Shown: positions 35,893-45,295, counted from the first letter of the stretch. The stretch: DNA of 64,000 bases from Pseudomonas salomonii (GCF_900107155.1 NZ_FNOX01000019.1:1-64000); one strand, 5' to 3'. Notes: generated by a model not told the origin, from the letters alone. Numbers and translations are program-made.

Positions 35893-36867
35893 TCAGAAGA
35901 GTTTCAGGGGTTCTTCATTGAGCGCCGACAGTTGCTCGCGCAACGCCAACACCTGGTCGCCCCAATACCGCTCGCTGCCGAACCACGGGAAGCTGTGGGG
36001 GAACGCCGGGTCATCCCAGCGGCGGGCCAGCCAGGCGCTGTAATGCATCAGGCGCAAGGCGCGCAGGGGTTCGATCAAGGCCAGTTCGCGTGGGTCGAAG
36101 TCGTGGAACTCCTGATAGCCGTCCATCAATTCCGACAATTGGCCCAGGCATTCCTGGCGGTCACCGGCGAGCATCATCCACAGGTCCTGCACGGCCGGGC
36201 CCATGCGGCAGTCATCCAGGTCGACGATGTGGAACATCTCGTCGCGGCACATCATGTTGCCGGGGTGGCAGTCGCCGTGCATGCGGATGTTCTTGTGTGG
36301 CGTGGCCTTGTACACCTCTTCCACACGCTTGAGCAGGTCGCGGGCGACCGACTCGTAAGCGGGCAACAGGCTCTTGGGAATGAAATTGCCTTCGAGCAAG
36401 GTGTTGAGGGAATCGTGACCGAAGTTCTTCACGCCCAAGGCTTCACGGTGTTCAAACGGGCGGGTGGAACCCACGGCGTGCAAGCGCCCGAGCAATTGCC
36501 CAAGGCGATACAGCTGGTCGAGATTACCCGGCTCCGGCGCCCGGCCGCCACGGCGTGGGAACAGGGTGAAGCGAAAACCCGCATGTTCGAACAGGCTTTC
36601 GCCGTTGTGGACCAGCGGCGCAACCACCGGCACTTCACACTCGGCCAGTTCGAAGGTGAAGCGGTGTTCTTCCAGGATCGCTTCGTTGGTCCAGCGTTGC
36701 GGGCGGTAGAACTTGGCGATCAGCGGCTCGGAGTCTTCGATGCCCACCTGATACACACGGTTTTCGTAGCTGTTGAGCGCCAACACGCGCGCATCGCTGA
36801 GGAAGCCGATACTTTCGACGGCGTCGAGTACTAAATCAGGGGTGAGTGTTTCAAACGGGTGGGCCAT
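35893..36867 (-). CDS. srkA: stress-response kinase SrkA (YihE family)
   Basis: A 324-residue Ser/Thr-kinase-like protein of the APH/choline-kinase fold. Ordered motifs: NSYENRVYQVGIED (nucleotide loop), AKFYRPQRW (invariant Lys), MHGDCHPGNMM (catalytic loop) and HIVDLDDCRMGP (metal-binding Asp). AGGAG at 5 nt supports the ATG at 36867; the frame extends to 37035 through a repeat and is not used. YihE in E. coli protects against envelope stress death. Monocistronic with a REPIN at the 3' end. Confidence 0.88.
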   Translation of the reverse strand: MAHPFETLTPDLVLDAVESIGFLSDARVLALNSYENRVYQVGIEDSEPLIAKFYRPQRWTNEAILEEHRFTFELAECEVPVVAPLVHNGESLFEHAGFRFTLFPRRGGRAPEPGNLDQLYRLGQLLGRLHAVGSTRPFEHREALGVKNFGHDSLNTLLEGNFIPKSLLPAYESVARDLLKRVEEVYKATPHKNIRMHGDCHPGNMMCRDEMFHIVDLDDCRMGPAVQDLWMMLAGDRQECLGQLSELMDGYQEFHDFDPRELALIEPLRALRLMHYSAWLARRWDDPAFPHSFPWFGSERYWGDQVLALREQLSALNEEPLKLF

Positions 36868-36939
36868 GCGAACTCCTGCGCGCAGCAGGGCGCCGCGTCC
36901 GGCCGGGTATGGTAACAGCATAGCCAGGTGGTGGCTGTT

Positions 36940-37033
36940 GTGGCGAGCGGGTTTGCCCCGCGTTGGAGTGCGCAGCGCTCCCGCTGTTTTGGGGCTGCTG
37001 CGCAGCCCAACGCGGGGCAAGCCCGCTCGCCAC
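36940..37033. repeat. long inverted repeat, family C
   Basis: GTGGCGAGCGGGTTTGCCCC...GGGGCAAGCCCGCTCGCCAC with internal GCGCAGCG palindromes, about 94 bp, just 10 bp from the phoX stop. A third repeat class, related to but distinct from family B. Confidence 0.85.
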
Positions 37034-37042
37034 AAGGTCCTG

Positions 37043-38941
37043 TCAGGCGCCGACTATTCCACCATCATCCCGCCGAATCGCCATCACCGACGAGCGCGGC
37101 TTGCCATTGGGCAGATGCTCCGGCCAGGTCGAACCGCCGGTTTCCCCTGGATGCTGAATCCCCACAAACAGGGTCTTCTGGTCCGGCGAAAAGCTGATAC
37201 CCGTGACCTCGCACGCCACCGGCCCAACCATGAAACGGCGGATTTCCCCGGTGTTGGGGTCGGCGCACAGCATTTGGTTATTGCCCATGCCGGCGAAGTC
37301 GCCCTTGTTGCTGTAGTCGCCGTCGGTAAGGATCCACAAGCGCCCGGCCTTGTCGAAGCCGAGACCGTCGGGGCTGTTGAACATGTTTTGCGGGTTGATG
37401 TTGGACGAGCCGCCCTTCGGCGTACCCGCATGCACACCGGGGTTGCCGGCCACCACAAACAAGTCCCAGGTGAAGGTGTTGGCGCCGTGGTTATCCGCAT
37501 CGGCTTTCCAGCGCAGAATTTGCCCGTAGACGTTTTTCTCGCGCGGGTTCGGCCCGCCCACCGGCTGGCCGTCTTCGCCGCGTTTGGCGTTATTGGTAAG
37601 CGTGCAATACACCTGGCCGTCGGTGGGGCTGACCACGATCCATTCCGGGCGGTCCATGCGTGTGGCTTTCACCACACTGGCGGCCAGGCGCGCGTGGATC
37701 AGCACTTCGGCCTGGCTGGCGAAACCCGAGCTGGCGTCGATGCCGTTTTTGCCGTGGGTGAGTTCGACCCATTCGCCCTTGCCCTTGGGGTGGTCGGCAT
37801 CGCCGTCGCCGGCATCGAAAATCGCCACGTACAAGGTGCCGTGGTCGAGCAGGTTCTTGTTGGCTTTGGGGTTGTGGTGGTTGATCGGATCGCGGCTGAC
37901 GAACTTGTAGATGAACTCGCCACGCTCGTCGTCGCCCATGTACACCACGGCGCGGCCATCACGGGTTTCAGCCAGTGCGGCGTTTTCGTGTTTGAAGCGG
38001 CCCAGGGCGGTGCGTTTTACCGGCGTGGACTGCGGGTCGAACGGGTCGATTTCCACCACCCAGCCGTGGCGATTGAGTTCGTTGGGGTTCTTGGCCATGT
38101 CGAAGCGCGGGTCGTGCAGGTGCCAGTTGATCTCGCGGCTGGTGGCCACCACGCCGTAGCGCTTTTGCCCGGCGTCGAAGTTTTGTTGCGGGTTGCTGCT
38201 GCCGAAGCAGTCGGTGAAGTTCTCTTCGCAGGTCAGGTAAGTGCCCCACGGGGTCTTGCCGTTGGCGCAGTTCTGGAAGGTGCCGAGGGCTTTTTTGCCG
38301 GTGTTGTCGGCGCTGGTTTTCAGCCAGGCATGGCCGGCAGCGGGGCCGCTCAGGCGGATCGGCGTATTGCCGTGGATGCGGCGGTTGTAGCGCGAGTCCT
38401 GCACGAACTGCCAGGTGTCGCCCTTGCGCCGCACCTCAATCACCGATACGCCTTCGCTGGCCTGGGCCTTGCGCACGTCTTCAGCCGATTGCGGTGCGCC
38501 GCCGTGGGCATAGAGGTAGCGGTAGTTGGTGTATTCATTGTTGATGGCCATCAGCGCACGGTTGTTGTCGCCGGGGAAGGCAAACAGGCTCATGCCGTCG
38601 TTGTTGTCACCGAACTGTTGTTCCTGGGCCTTGGCGGTGCCGTTGCCGGACGGGTCGAAGGCCGGTGCGTTCTTGTGCAACGGCTGGCCCCAACTGATCA
38701 GCACCGAGGCGGAGTAACCCGGCGGCAAGGTGATGGCGTCGCTGGTGGCGGCGGCGATGCTGGTAAAGCCGAGCAAGGGGCTGGCGGTGGCTGCGTTCAC
38801 GGCCATTGCGCTGCGGGTGAGCAGGTTGCCGCCCAGGAACATCGCGGCACCGCACAGGGCACCGGCGCCGATAAAACGGCGGCGGGTGAGGCCGACCATC
38901 TGTTCAAGGTCGGTGGCTTGGTTTTCTTCTAGTAGGCCCAT
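37043..38941 (-). CDS. phoX: PhoX-family alkaline phosphatase
   Basis: A 632-residue Tat-exported phosphatase (PF05787) that releases phosphate from organic phosphoesters; family members use calcium and iron. A twin-arginine signal LTRRRFIGAG (Arg20-Arg22) precedes a hydrophobic stretch ending near AVNA. Conserved segments PWGTYLTCEENF, GRFKHENAA and a C-terminal GIQHPGE suit PhoX. GGGAG lies 6 nt before the ATG. A weak Pho-box-like pair (38985-39002) lies 44 bp upstream, matching only 8 of 14 positions. Monocistronic; followed by the family-C repeat. Confidence 0.9.
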   Translation of the reverse strand: MGLLEENQATDLEQMVGLTRRRFIGAGALCGAAMFLGGNLLTRSAMAVNAATASPLLGFTSIAAATSDAITLPPGYSASVLISWGQPLHKNAPAFDPSGNGTAKAQEQQFGDNNDGMSLFAFPGDNNRALMAINNEYTNYRYLYAHGGAPQSAEDVRKAQASEGVSVIEVRRKGDTWQFVQDSRYNRRIHGNTPIRLSGPAAGHAWLKTSADNTGKKALGTFQNCANGKTPWGTYLTCEENFTDCFGSSNPQQNFDAGQKRYGVVATSREINWHLHDPRFDMAKNPNELNRHGWVVEIDPFDPQSTPVKRTALGRFKHENAALAETRDGRAVVYMGDDERGEFIYKFVSRDPINHHNPKANKNLLDHGTLYVAIFDAGDGDADHPKGKGEWVELTHGKNGIDASSGFASQAEVLIHARLAASVVKATRMDRPEWIVVSPTDGQVYCTLTNNAKRGEDGQPVGGPNPREKNVYGQILRWKADADNHGANTFTWDLFVVAGNPGVHAGTPKGGSSNINPQNMFNSPDGLGFDKAGRLWILTDGDYSNKGDFAGMGNNQMLCADPNTGEIRRFMVGPVACEVTGISFSPDQKTLFVGIQHPGETGGSTWPEHLPNGKPRSSVMAIRRDDGGIVGA

Positions 38942-39020
38942 TTCAGGCTCCCTGCGGTTTTTGCAGACACCTTAAGGAGCGCTCGTGACGAATTTGTTGC
39001 AGCTTGAAGACGGCGGGCGC

Positions 39021-39785
39021 CTAGGCCGGTGTGCCGAGCAGCACATTGTTGGGCGAGAACTGCACCCGGACCGCTGCGCCTTCGACCGCAGCCAGTGCCT
39101 TAAGCGCGGCGGGCTGCGCCAGGGCGCATAAAACCTGGCCGCTGGGCAGGGCGATGCGCACTTCGCTGGGGCCATCATCGGCCTCGAGAATCGTTTCGAT
39201 CACACCGCTCATGCAATTGTGTCCAGGTGTTGCAGTCTGCCCGATGGCGAGCAATTCCAGCCACCCGGCCTTGATCAAGGCGACCACTTCTACGCCGGTC
39301 TCCAGCTCCAGCCGTTGCGTGCTGTCGTGGGTGATCTGCGCACTCAGGCTCAAGCCGCCCGAGAGTTGCAGGCGAATCAGGTCATTGCGGCCCTGGTGTT
39401 CGATGGCGCTGACCTGGCCGTGCAATTGGTTGCGCGCGCTGGTGCGCAGCATAAGGCGGCCGAGCAGGTTGAGGTCGCTCGCGTCTTCATCCGAACCCAG
39501 CACCTCGGCTTGCAACACTTGCAGGCGCTGGTACAGACGCAGCACCCGTTCACCTTCGGCCGTCAGCTTGGCGCCGCCGCCGCCTTTGCCGCCGACGCTG
39601 CGCTCCACCAACGGTTTTTGCGCGAGATTGTTCAGCTCGTCGATCGCATCCCATGCAGCCTTGTAACTCAGGCCGGCGCTCTTGGCCGCGCGGGTGATCG
39701 AACCCTGCTCGGCAATGTGCGCCAGCAAGGCGATGCGCTGGGGACGGCGGATGATGTGTTGGCTCAAGGAGGTCGGCAGGGACAT
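39021..39785 (-). CDS. modE: molybdate-responsive regulator ModE
   Basis: A 254-residue ModE: an N-terminal winged helix (about 15-85, ISEQGSITRAAK-type helix with the basic wing GGKGGGGAKLT) and two Mop/TOBE domains (about 112-180 and 185-252) that bind molybdate. In E. coli it represses modABC and regulates molybdoenzyme genes. No mod transport genes are nearby. No good ribosome binding site precedes the ATG at 39785, so the start is the first reasonable Met. It lies downstream of the broken comF on the same strand. Confidence 0.9.
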   Translation of the reverse strand: MSLPTSLSQHIIRRPQRIALLAHIAEQGSITRAAKSAGLSYKAAWDAIDELNNLAQKPLVERSVGGKGGGGAKLTAEGERVLRLYQRLQVLQAEVLGSDEDASDLNLLGRLMLRTSARNQLHGQVSAIEHQGRNDLIRLQLSGGLSLSAQITHDSTQRLELETGVEVVALIKAGWLELLAIGQTATPGHNCMSGVIETILEADDGPSEVRIALPSGQVLCALAQPAALKALAAVEGAAVRVQFSPNNVLLGTPA

Positions 39786-39842
39786 GTGGATACGCTTCGA
39801 TAAGGTCAGCGGACGTTGCAGGCGCCACGCACGCGAGTCAAG

Positions 39843-40579
39843 TCATGTGCCCGGTTTTGGCGTGCGGGCCAGGCAGTACACATCGACCTGACGGGCGCCG
39901 GCGTCCATCAACAGCCGGGCCAGGCTGTGAGCGGTGGCGCCGGTGGTGAGTACGTCGTCCACCAGCGCAAAGTGGCGGCCCCGCACCTGGGCGTCGGGCG
40001 CCAGCGCAAACGCCGTGAGCAGGTTGCGTTGGCGGGTCTTGGCATCGAGGTCTTGTTGCGCGACGGTTTCATGGGGGCGTAACAACAGGTGTTCATCGTG
40101 TGGGAGGTCGAGGTCTGCGCTGAGCCAGCGGGCCAGCATCAACGATTGGTTGAAGCCGCGCTCACGCAGGCGCTTGCGCGCCATGGGCACCGGCAGCAGG
40201 CAGTCGGGACGGGTGAGTTCGGTGTTGTCGAAACGGTGTTGCAGATACTGCCCCAGCAAGCGTGCGAGCAGATGGCCCAGCGGCCAGCGCGACTGGTGTT
40301 TGAAGCGGCTGATAAGGGTGTCGACGGGGAAACTGTAGGTCCAGGGTGCGATCACCTGTTTATAGGCCGGCGGTTTTTTTTGGCAGGGGCCGCAGATCAA
40401 ACCCTCCATGGCAGTGGCAGGGCGCACACCTCGCAGTGCTCCAACAGCCAGGGCAGTTCGATTTCGCAGACATTGCACAGGTTGTGGCTGGAGTTTGTCG
40501 CTTCATCGCAGATTAAACAGATCTGGTTGTTTTCTAACCAGATGTAAACCTGATGTTTGTATCCAGGTTGACAGTGCAT
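39843..40579 (-). pseudogene. comF: comF-like phosphoribosyltransferase gene with frameshift
   Basis: ComF family (DNA uptake/competence in naturally transformable bacteria). The N-terminal zinc-finger half, starting at ATG 40579 (MHCQPGYKHQV, CLICDEATNS, CNVCEIELPW, CEVCALPLPW), stops at 40397. The rest (EGLICGPCQKKPPAYKQV, SRFKHQSRWPLGHLL, the PRPP loop ALVDDVLTTGATAHS) continues in another frame to 39843. The two halves join if one base is missing near 40409-40411. Either the gene is inactivated or the base was lost in sequencing. The start overlaps the bioB promoter. Confidence 0.85.
40543..40573. promoter_or_regulatory. BirA-type biotin operator with -35 of bioB
   Basis: TGTAAACC, then exactly 15 bases, then GGTTGACA: both halves match the BirA operator TTGTAAACC-N15-GGTTTACAA, with one mismatch in the right half within the shown 8-mers. 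The right half contains TTGACA, the likely -35 of bioB, with TAAATA 16 bp downstream, so BirA binding would block transcription. Confidence 0.8.
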
Positions 40580-40684
40580 GAATCTTCCTTAAATATGCCG
40601 AGCATCCGTGTCGTGACTGACTGTGGGTATTGCCGCTATTGCCCTTCCCACAGCGTAAGCCCAAGCATAATCAAGGAATCGCCC

Positions 40685-41740
40685 ATGAGCGCCAGCACCT
40701 CTGCCACCCTGCGTCACGATTGGTCTTTAGCCGAAGTCAAAGCGCTGTTTGTGCAACCCTTCAATGACCTGTTGTTCCAGGCGCAGACCGTGCACCGCGC
40801 GCATTTCGACGCCAACCGCGTGCAGGTGTCGACCTTGCTGTCGATCAAAACCGGCGCCTGCCCGGAAGATTGCAAATATTGTCCGCAGTCGGGCCACTAC
40901 AACACCGGCCTGGAAAAAGAAAAGCTGATGGAAGTGCAGAAGGTCCTCGAAGAGGCGGCCCGCGCCAAGGCCATCGGCTCGACGCGCTTCTGCATGGGCG
41001 CCGCCTGGAAGCACCCTTCGGCCAAAGACATGCCTTACGTGCTGCAGATGGTCAAAGGCGTGAAGGCCATGGGCCTGGAAACCTGCATGACCCTCGGCCG
41101 TCTCGATCAGGACCAGACCGAAGCCCTGGCCCAGGCCGGCCTGGACTACTACAACCACAACCTCGATACCTCGCCGGAGTTCTACGGCAGCATCATCACT
41201 ACCCGCACTTACGGCGAGCGCCTGCAAACCCTGGCTTACGTGCGTGATTCGGGAATGAAGATCTGCTCGGGCGGCATCCTCGGCATGGGCGAGTCCCTCG
41301 ACGACCGCGCCAACCTGCTGATCCAGCTGGCCAACCTGCCGGAGCATCCGGAGTCGGTGCCGATCAACATGCTGGTGAAGGTCGCCGGTACGCCGCTGGA
41401 AAACGCCGAAGACATCGACCCGTTCGACTTTATCCGCATGCTCGCCGTGGCGCGCATCCTGATGCCGCAATCCCATGTGCGCTTGTCGGCTGGGCGTGAG
41501 GCGATGAACGAGCAGATGCAGGCCCTGGCGTTTTTTGCCGGTGCCAACTCGATTTTCTACGGCGACAAGTTGCTGACCACCGCCAACCCGCAGGCCGACA
41601 AGGACATGCAACTGTTCTCGCGCCTGGGGATCTTGCCGGAAGCCCGTGAAGAGCACGCCGACGAAGTGCATCAGGCGGCGATTGAGCAGGCGTTGGTGGA
41701 GCAAAAGAGCAGCGAGCAGTTCTATAACGCGGTGGTTTAA
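40685..41740 (+). CDS. bioB: biotin synthase
   Basis: A 351-residue radical SAM enzyme that inserts sulfur into dethiobiotin. The 4Fe-4S motif CPEDCKYC gives Cys59, Cys63 and Cys66; the YNHNLDTSPEFY and SGGILGMGES blocks and a conserved C-terminal region are present. AAGGA lies 8 nt before the ATG at 40685. It heads the operon bioBFHCD; the BirA-type operator at 40543 suggests repression when biotin is plentiful. Confidence 0.97.
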   Translation: MSASTSATLRHDWSLAEVKALFVQPFNDLLFQAQTVHRAHFDANRVQVSTLLSIKTGACPEDCKYCPQSGHYNTGLEKEKLMEVQKVLEEAARAKAIGSTRFCMGAAWKHPSAKDMPYVLQMVKGVKAMGLETCMTLGRLDQDQTEALAQAGLDYYNHNLDTSPEFYGSIITTRTYGERLQTLAYVRDSGMKICSGGILGMGESLDDRANLLIQLANLPEHPESVPINMLVKVAGTPLENAEDIDPFDFIRMLAVARILMPQSHVRLSAGREAMNEQMQALAFFAGANSIFYGDKLLTTANPQADKDMQLFSRLGILPEAREEHADEVHQAAIEQALVEQKSSEQFYNAVV

Positions 41741-41801
41741 CGCCCAGCTCCCACAGTTGGATTGCATTCAGTCTCAAGTTCTTTGATCTGCCGAGGCCTG
41801 C

Positions 41802-42983
41802 ATGTCTTTTGATCTCGCCGCGCGCCTCGCTGCCCGCCGTGCCGAACACCTCTATCGCCAACGCCCTTTGCTTGAGAGCCCGCAAGGCCCGCAAGTGGTG
41901 GTGGATGGGCAACCGCTGTTGGCGTTCTGCAATAACGACTACCTGGGCCTGGCCAATCACCCGCAAGTGATCGAGGCCTGGCGCGCCGGTGCGTCCCGCT
42001 GGGGCGTGGGCGGTGGCGCTTCGCACCTGGTGATCGGCCATGCCACGCCGCACCATGAACTCGAGGAAGCGCTGGCCGACCTCACCGGGCGCCCGCGTGC
42101 GCTGCTGTTTACTACCGGCTATATGGCCAACCTGGGCGCGGTCACCGCGTTGGTGGGGCAGGGCGATACGGTACTGGAGGACCGGCTCAACCACGCCTCG
42201 CTGCTGGATGCCGGCTTGCTGTCCGGGGCGCGTTTCAATCGCTATCTGCATAACGACGCCAGCAGCCTGGCCAAGCGCCTGGAGAAGGCTACCGGCAATA
42301 CGTTGGTGGTCACCGATGGGGTGTTCAGCATGGACGGCAATCTGGCCGACTTGCCTGCACTGGCCCGTGAGGCCCGCGCCAAAGGCGCCTGGTTGATGGT
42401 CGATGACGCCCATGGCTTCGGACCGTTAGGTGCTACGGGCGGCGGAATTGTCGAGCACTTCGGCTTGAGCCAGGAAGACGTGCCGGTATTGGTCGGCACC
42501 CTGGGCAAAGCGTTCGGCACCGCCGGGGCGTTTGTGGCAGGCAGTGAAGCGCTGATCGAAAGCCTGATCCAGTTCGCCCGGCCCTACATCTACACCACCA
42601 GCCAGCCACCGGCATTGGCCTGCGCCACCTTGAAAAGCCTGGAGCTGCTGCGTACCGAGCATTGGCGACGTGAGCACCTCAATGGCCTGATCCGCCAGTT
42701 CCGCCAGGGCGCCGAGCAGCTTGGCCTGCGCTTGATGGACAGCTTCACGCCGATCCAGCCGATCCTGATTGGCGACAGCGCCACCGCCATGCGCCTGTCG
42801 CAGATGTTGCGCGAACGCGGCCTGATGGTGACGGCCATCCGCCCACCGACCGTACCGGCCGGCAGTGCGCGTTTGCGCGTGACACTGACGGCGGCCCACA
42901 GCGCGGCGCAGGTGCAGCTATTGTTAAGCGCATTGGATGAGTGTTTCCGGTTGTTAAGTATTACGGAGCCCGACCATGCGTGA
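41802..42983 (+). CDS. bioF: 8-amino-7-oxononanoate synthase
   Basis: A 393-residue PLP enzyme condensing pimeloyl-ACP with alanine. Features: CNNDYLGLANHP, the glycine-rich GVGGGASHLVIGH, and GTLGKAFGTAGAF holding the Schiff-base lysine. It follows bioB after 61 bp containing a REP remnant and overlaps bioH by 8 bp. Confidence 0.96.
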   Translation: MSFDLAARLAARRAEHLYRQRPLLESPQGPQVVVDGQPLLAFCNNDYLGLANHPQVIEAWRAGASRWGVGGGASHLVIGHATPHHELEEALADLTGRPRALLFTTGYMANLGAVTALVGQGDTVLEDRLNHASLLDAGLLSGARFNRYLHNDASSLAKRLEKATGNTLVVTDGVFSMDGNLADLPALAREARAKGAWLMVDDAHGFGPLGATGGGIVEHFGLSQEDVPVLVGTLGKAFGTAGAFVAGSEALIESLIQFARPYIYTTSQPPALACATLKSLELLRTEHWRREHLNGLIRQFRQGAEQLGLRLMDSFTPIQPILIGDSATAMRLSQMLRERGLMVTAIRPPTVPAGSARLRVTLTAAHSAAQVQLLLSALDECFRLLSITEPDHA

Positions 42984-43707
42984 TCGACTGGTATTGCTGC
43001 CCGGTTGGGGGCTCGGCGTGTCACCGCTGGAGTCTTTGGCTGCCGCCTTGCAGGGTTTGGACGAACACCTGCACGTGCATATCGAACCGTTGCCGGTGCT
43101 GGCTTCCAGCGATCTGGAGGAATGGCTCGACGAACTCGACGCCACGCTGCCGGACAACGCCTGGCTGGGCGGCTGGTCCCTGGGCGGCATGCTCGCCTCC
43201 GAGCTGGCGGCGCGGCGCGGCGAACGCTGCTGCGGGCTGCTGACGTTGGCGAGCAATCCGTGTTTTGTTGCCCATGAAGGCTGGCCCAGTGCGATGCCTG
43301 CCGAGACGTTCGATGCGTTCCTCGCGGGTTGCCACGCCGACTCTCAAGTCACCCTTAAACGTTTCGGTTTGTTATGCGCCAAAGGTGCCGAAGACCCGCG
43401 CGGGCTGTCGCGCCTGTTGGTCAGCGGGGCGCCGAATACGTCGTCGAGCGTGTTGATGCCTGGCCTGGAACTGCTTGCTCAACTGGATACCCGCGCCGCT
43501 TTGCAGGCGTATCGCGGCCCGCAACTGCACCTGTTTGCGGGGCTGGACGGGTTGGTGCCCGCCGAAGCTGCGAGTGACCTGTTGGCCCTGCTGCCTGATG
43601 TAGAAATCGGCCTGATTGAACAGGCCGGTCACGCTTTTCTTCTGGAAGACCCTCACGGAGTAGCGGGGGCCATCCAGGCTTTTTTGCATGAGTGTGTTGA
43701 TGACTGA
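42976..43707 (+). CDS. bioH: pimeloyl-ACP methyl ester carboxylesterase
   Basis: A 243-residue alpha/beta hydrolase that removes the methyl group from pimeloyl-ACP methyl ester, ending the malonyl-methyl priming cycle. The nucleophile elbow GWSLGG gives Ser68; the Asp and His of the triad lie in FAGLDGLVP and QAGHAFLLEDP. Overlaps bioF by 8 bp and bioC by 8 bp, so the operon is tightly coupled. Confidence 0.93.
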   Translation: MRDRLVLLPGWGLGVSPLESLAAALQGLDEHLHVHIEPLPVLASSDLEEWLDELDATLPDNAWLGGWSLGGMLASELAARRGERCCGLLTLASNPCFVAHEGWPSAMPAETFDAFLAGCHADSQVTLKRFGLLCAKGAEDPRGLSRLLVSGAPNTSSSVLMPGLELLAQLDTRAALQAYRGPQLHLFAGLDGLVPAEAASDLLALLPDVEIGLIEQAGHAFLLEDPHGVAGAIQAFLHECVDD

Positions 43708-44512
43708 TTTATCCCAGCCGCTACTGCCGGGCGGCTTGCCGGACAAGCGCCAGGTGGCGGCCTCGTTTTCCCGCGCCGCCGCCAGTTACGACAGCGTCGC
43801 CGAGTTGCAGCGCGCAGTCGGGCATGAGCTGTTGTCGCGCCTGCCCGCTGCCATCGCACCCCGACGCTGGCTGGATGTGGGTTGCGGCACGGGTTATTTC
43901 AGCCGTGTGCTGGGCGATTTGTTGCCGGCAAGCCAAGGGGTGGCGCTGGATATCGCCGAAGGCATGCTCAGCCATGCGCGGCCTTTGGGTGGCGCGCAGC
44001 ACTTTATCGCGGGTGATGCAGAACGCTTGCCGCTGGCAACTGAGCGCTTCGACCTGCTGTTCTCCAGCCTCGCGGTGCAGTGGTGCGCGAATTTCGATGC
44101 GGTGCTCAGCGAGGCTTATCGCGTGCTGCAACCCGGTGGCGTGCTGGCATTTGCGAGTTTGTGCGTGGGCACCCTGGATGAGTTGCGCCAAAGCTGGCGT
44201 GCGGCGGATGGCCTGGTTCACGTCAACCGCTTTCGCACCTTCGAGGCTTACCAACAGCTGTGTGCCGCCAGCGGTTTACGGGTGCTGAGCCTGGAGCGCC
44301 AGCCTCACGTACTGCATTACCCGGATGTGCGCAGCCTGACCCATGAGCTCAAGGCGTTGGGCGCGCATAACCTCAACCCCGGCCGACCGGGAGGGTTGAC
44401 GGGCCGCGCGCGGATTGTTGCACTGGTGCACGCTTACGAGCAGTTTCGTCAGGCCCAGGGCCTGCCCGCCACGTACCAAGTGGTGTACGCCGTACTGGAG
44501 AAACCTTTATGA
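43700..44512 (+). CDS. bioC: malonyl-ACP O-methyltransferase
   Basis: A 270-residue SAM methyltransferase starting the pimelate pathway. Motif I WLDVGCGTGYFSRVL is near residue 55, motif II GDAERLPL, and LLFSSLAVQWC follows. I prefer the ATG at 43700 (MTDLSQPLLPGG) over 43688 because the latter lacks a ribosome binding site. It overlaps bioH by 8 bp and bioD by 4 bp. Confidence 0.93.
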   Translation: MTDLSQPLLPGGLPDKRQVAASFSRAAASYDSVAELQRAVGHELLSRLPAAIAPRRWLDVGCGTGYFSRVLGDLLPASQGVALDIAEGMLSHARPLGGAQHFIAGDAERLPLATERFDLLFSSLAVQWCANFDAVLSEAYRVLQPGGVLAFASLCVGTLDELRQSWRAADGLVHVNRFRTFEAYQQLCAASGLRVLSLERQPHVLHYPDVRSLTHELKALGAHNLNPGRPGGLTGRARIVALVHAYEQFRQAQGLPATYQVVYAVLEKPL

Positions 44513-45189
44513 GCGCCGCTTATTTCATCACCGGCACCGACACTGATGTGGGCAAAACCACCGTCGCCGCCGGGCTGCTGCATGCCGCACGGCTTGCGGG
44601 TAAAAGCACCGCCGCCGGAAAGCCGGTGGCCTCAGGCTGCCAGGTCACCCCAAAAGGCTTGCGCAATGCCGACGCCTTGGCACTGCTGGCCGAATGTTCG
44701 CTGCCGCTGACCTATGCCGAGGTCAACCCGGTGGCCTTCGAACCCGCGATTGCGCCGCACCTGGCCGCTCGAGAGGCCGGTGTGGCGCTTACAGTGCAAT
44801 CATTGTTGAAACCGATGCAGCACATACTCGCGCAGCGCGCGGATTTCACCTTGATTGAAGGCGCGGGCGGCTGGCGAGTGCCGTTGGCCGATCAGGACAA
44901 CCTGTCGGACTTGGCCATTGCGCTCAAGCTGCCGGTGATTCTGGTGGTGGGCGTGCGTCTGGGGTGTATCAGCCATGCGCTGCTCACCGCCGAAGCCATC
45001 GCGCGCGACGGTTTGCCGTTGGCGGGTTGGGTGGCGAATATCATCGACCCCAAGACCTCTCGTCTGGAAGAAAACCTCGCCACCCTGGCTGAGCGGTTGC
45101 CTGCGCCGTGCCTGGGGCGGGTGCCAAAGCTCAAGCAGGCCAGCGCGAAAGTGGTGGCCGAGTACCTGGAATTGGACCTGCTTGACTGA
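44509..45189 (+). CDS. bioD: dethiobiotin synthetase
   Basis: A 226-residue ATP-dependent enzyme closing the ureido ring of DAPA with CO2. The P-loop GTDTDVGKTTVAAGLL is near the N-terminus and EGAGGWRVPL is a typical block. ATGA overlap with bioC. It is the last gene of bioBFHCD; bioA is not in the window, the usual pseudomonad arrangement. Confidence 0.96.
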   Translation: MSAAYFITGTDTDVGKTTVAAGLLHAARLAGKSTAAGKPVASGCQVTPKGLRNADALALLAECSLPLTYAEVNPVAFEPAIAPHLAAREAGVALTVQSLLKPMQHILAQRADFTLIEGAGGWRVPLADQDNLSDLAIALKLPVILVVGVRLGCISHALLTAEAIARDGLPLAGWVANIIDPKTSRLEENLATLAERLPAPCLGRVPKLKQASAKVVAEYLELDLLD

Positions 45190-45295
45190 TTTTGGCTATC
45201 GCTAAGGCATTATGCCATTAGTGTTTTTGACGGGCGTTTTGCCAGGATGTCTGCTTCAATTCAAGTTCACGATTCTCTAAAGGCAGGCTTACGCC

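Noticed and set aside
36773..38932. 719-codon open frame antisense to phoX and srkA start
   Set aside because: It crosses a repeat and two good genes in the opposite orientation, and its protein has no domain.
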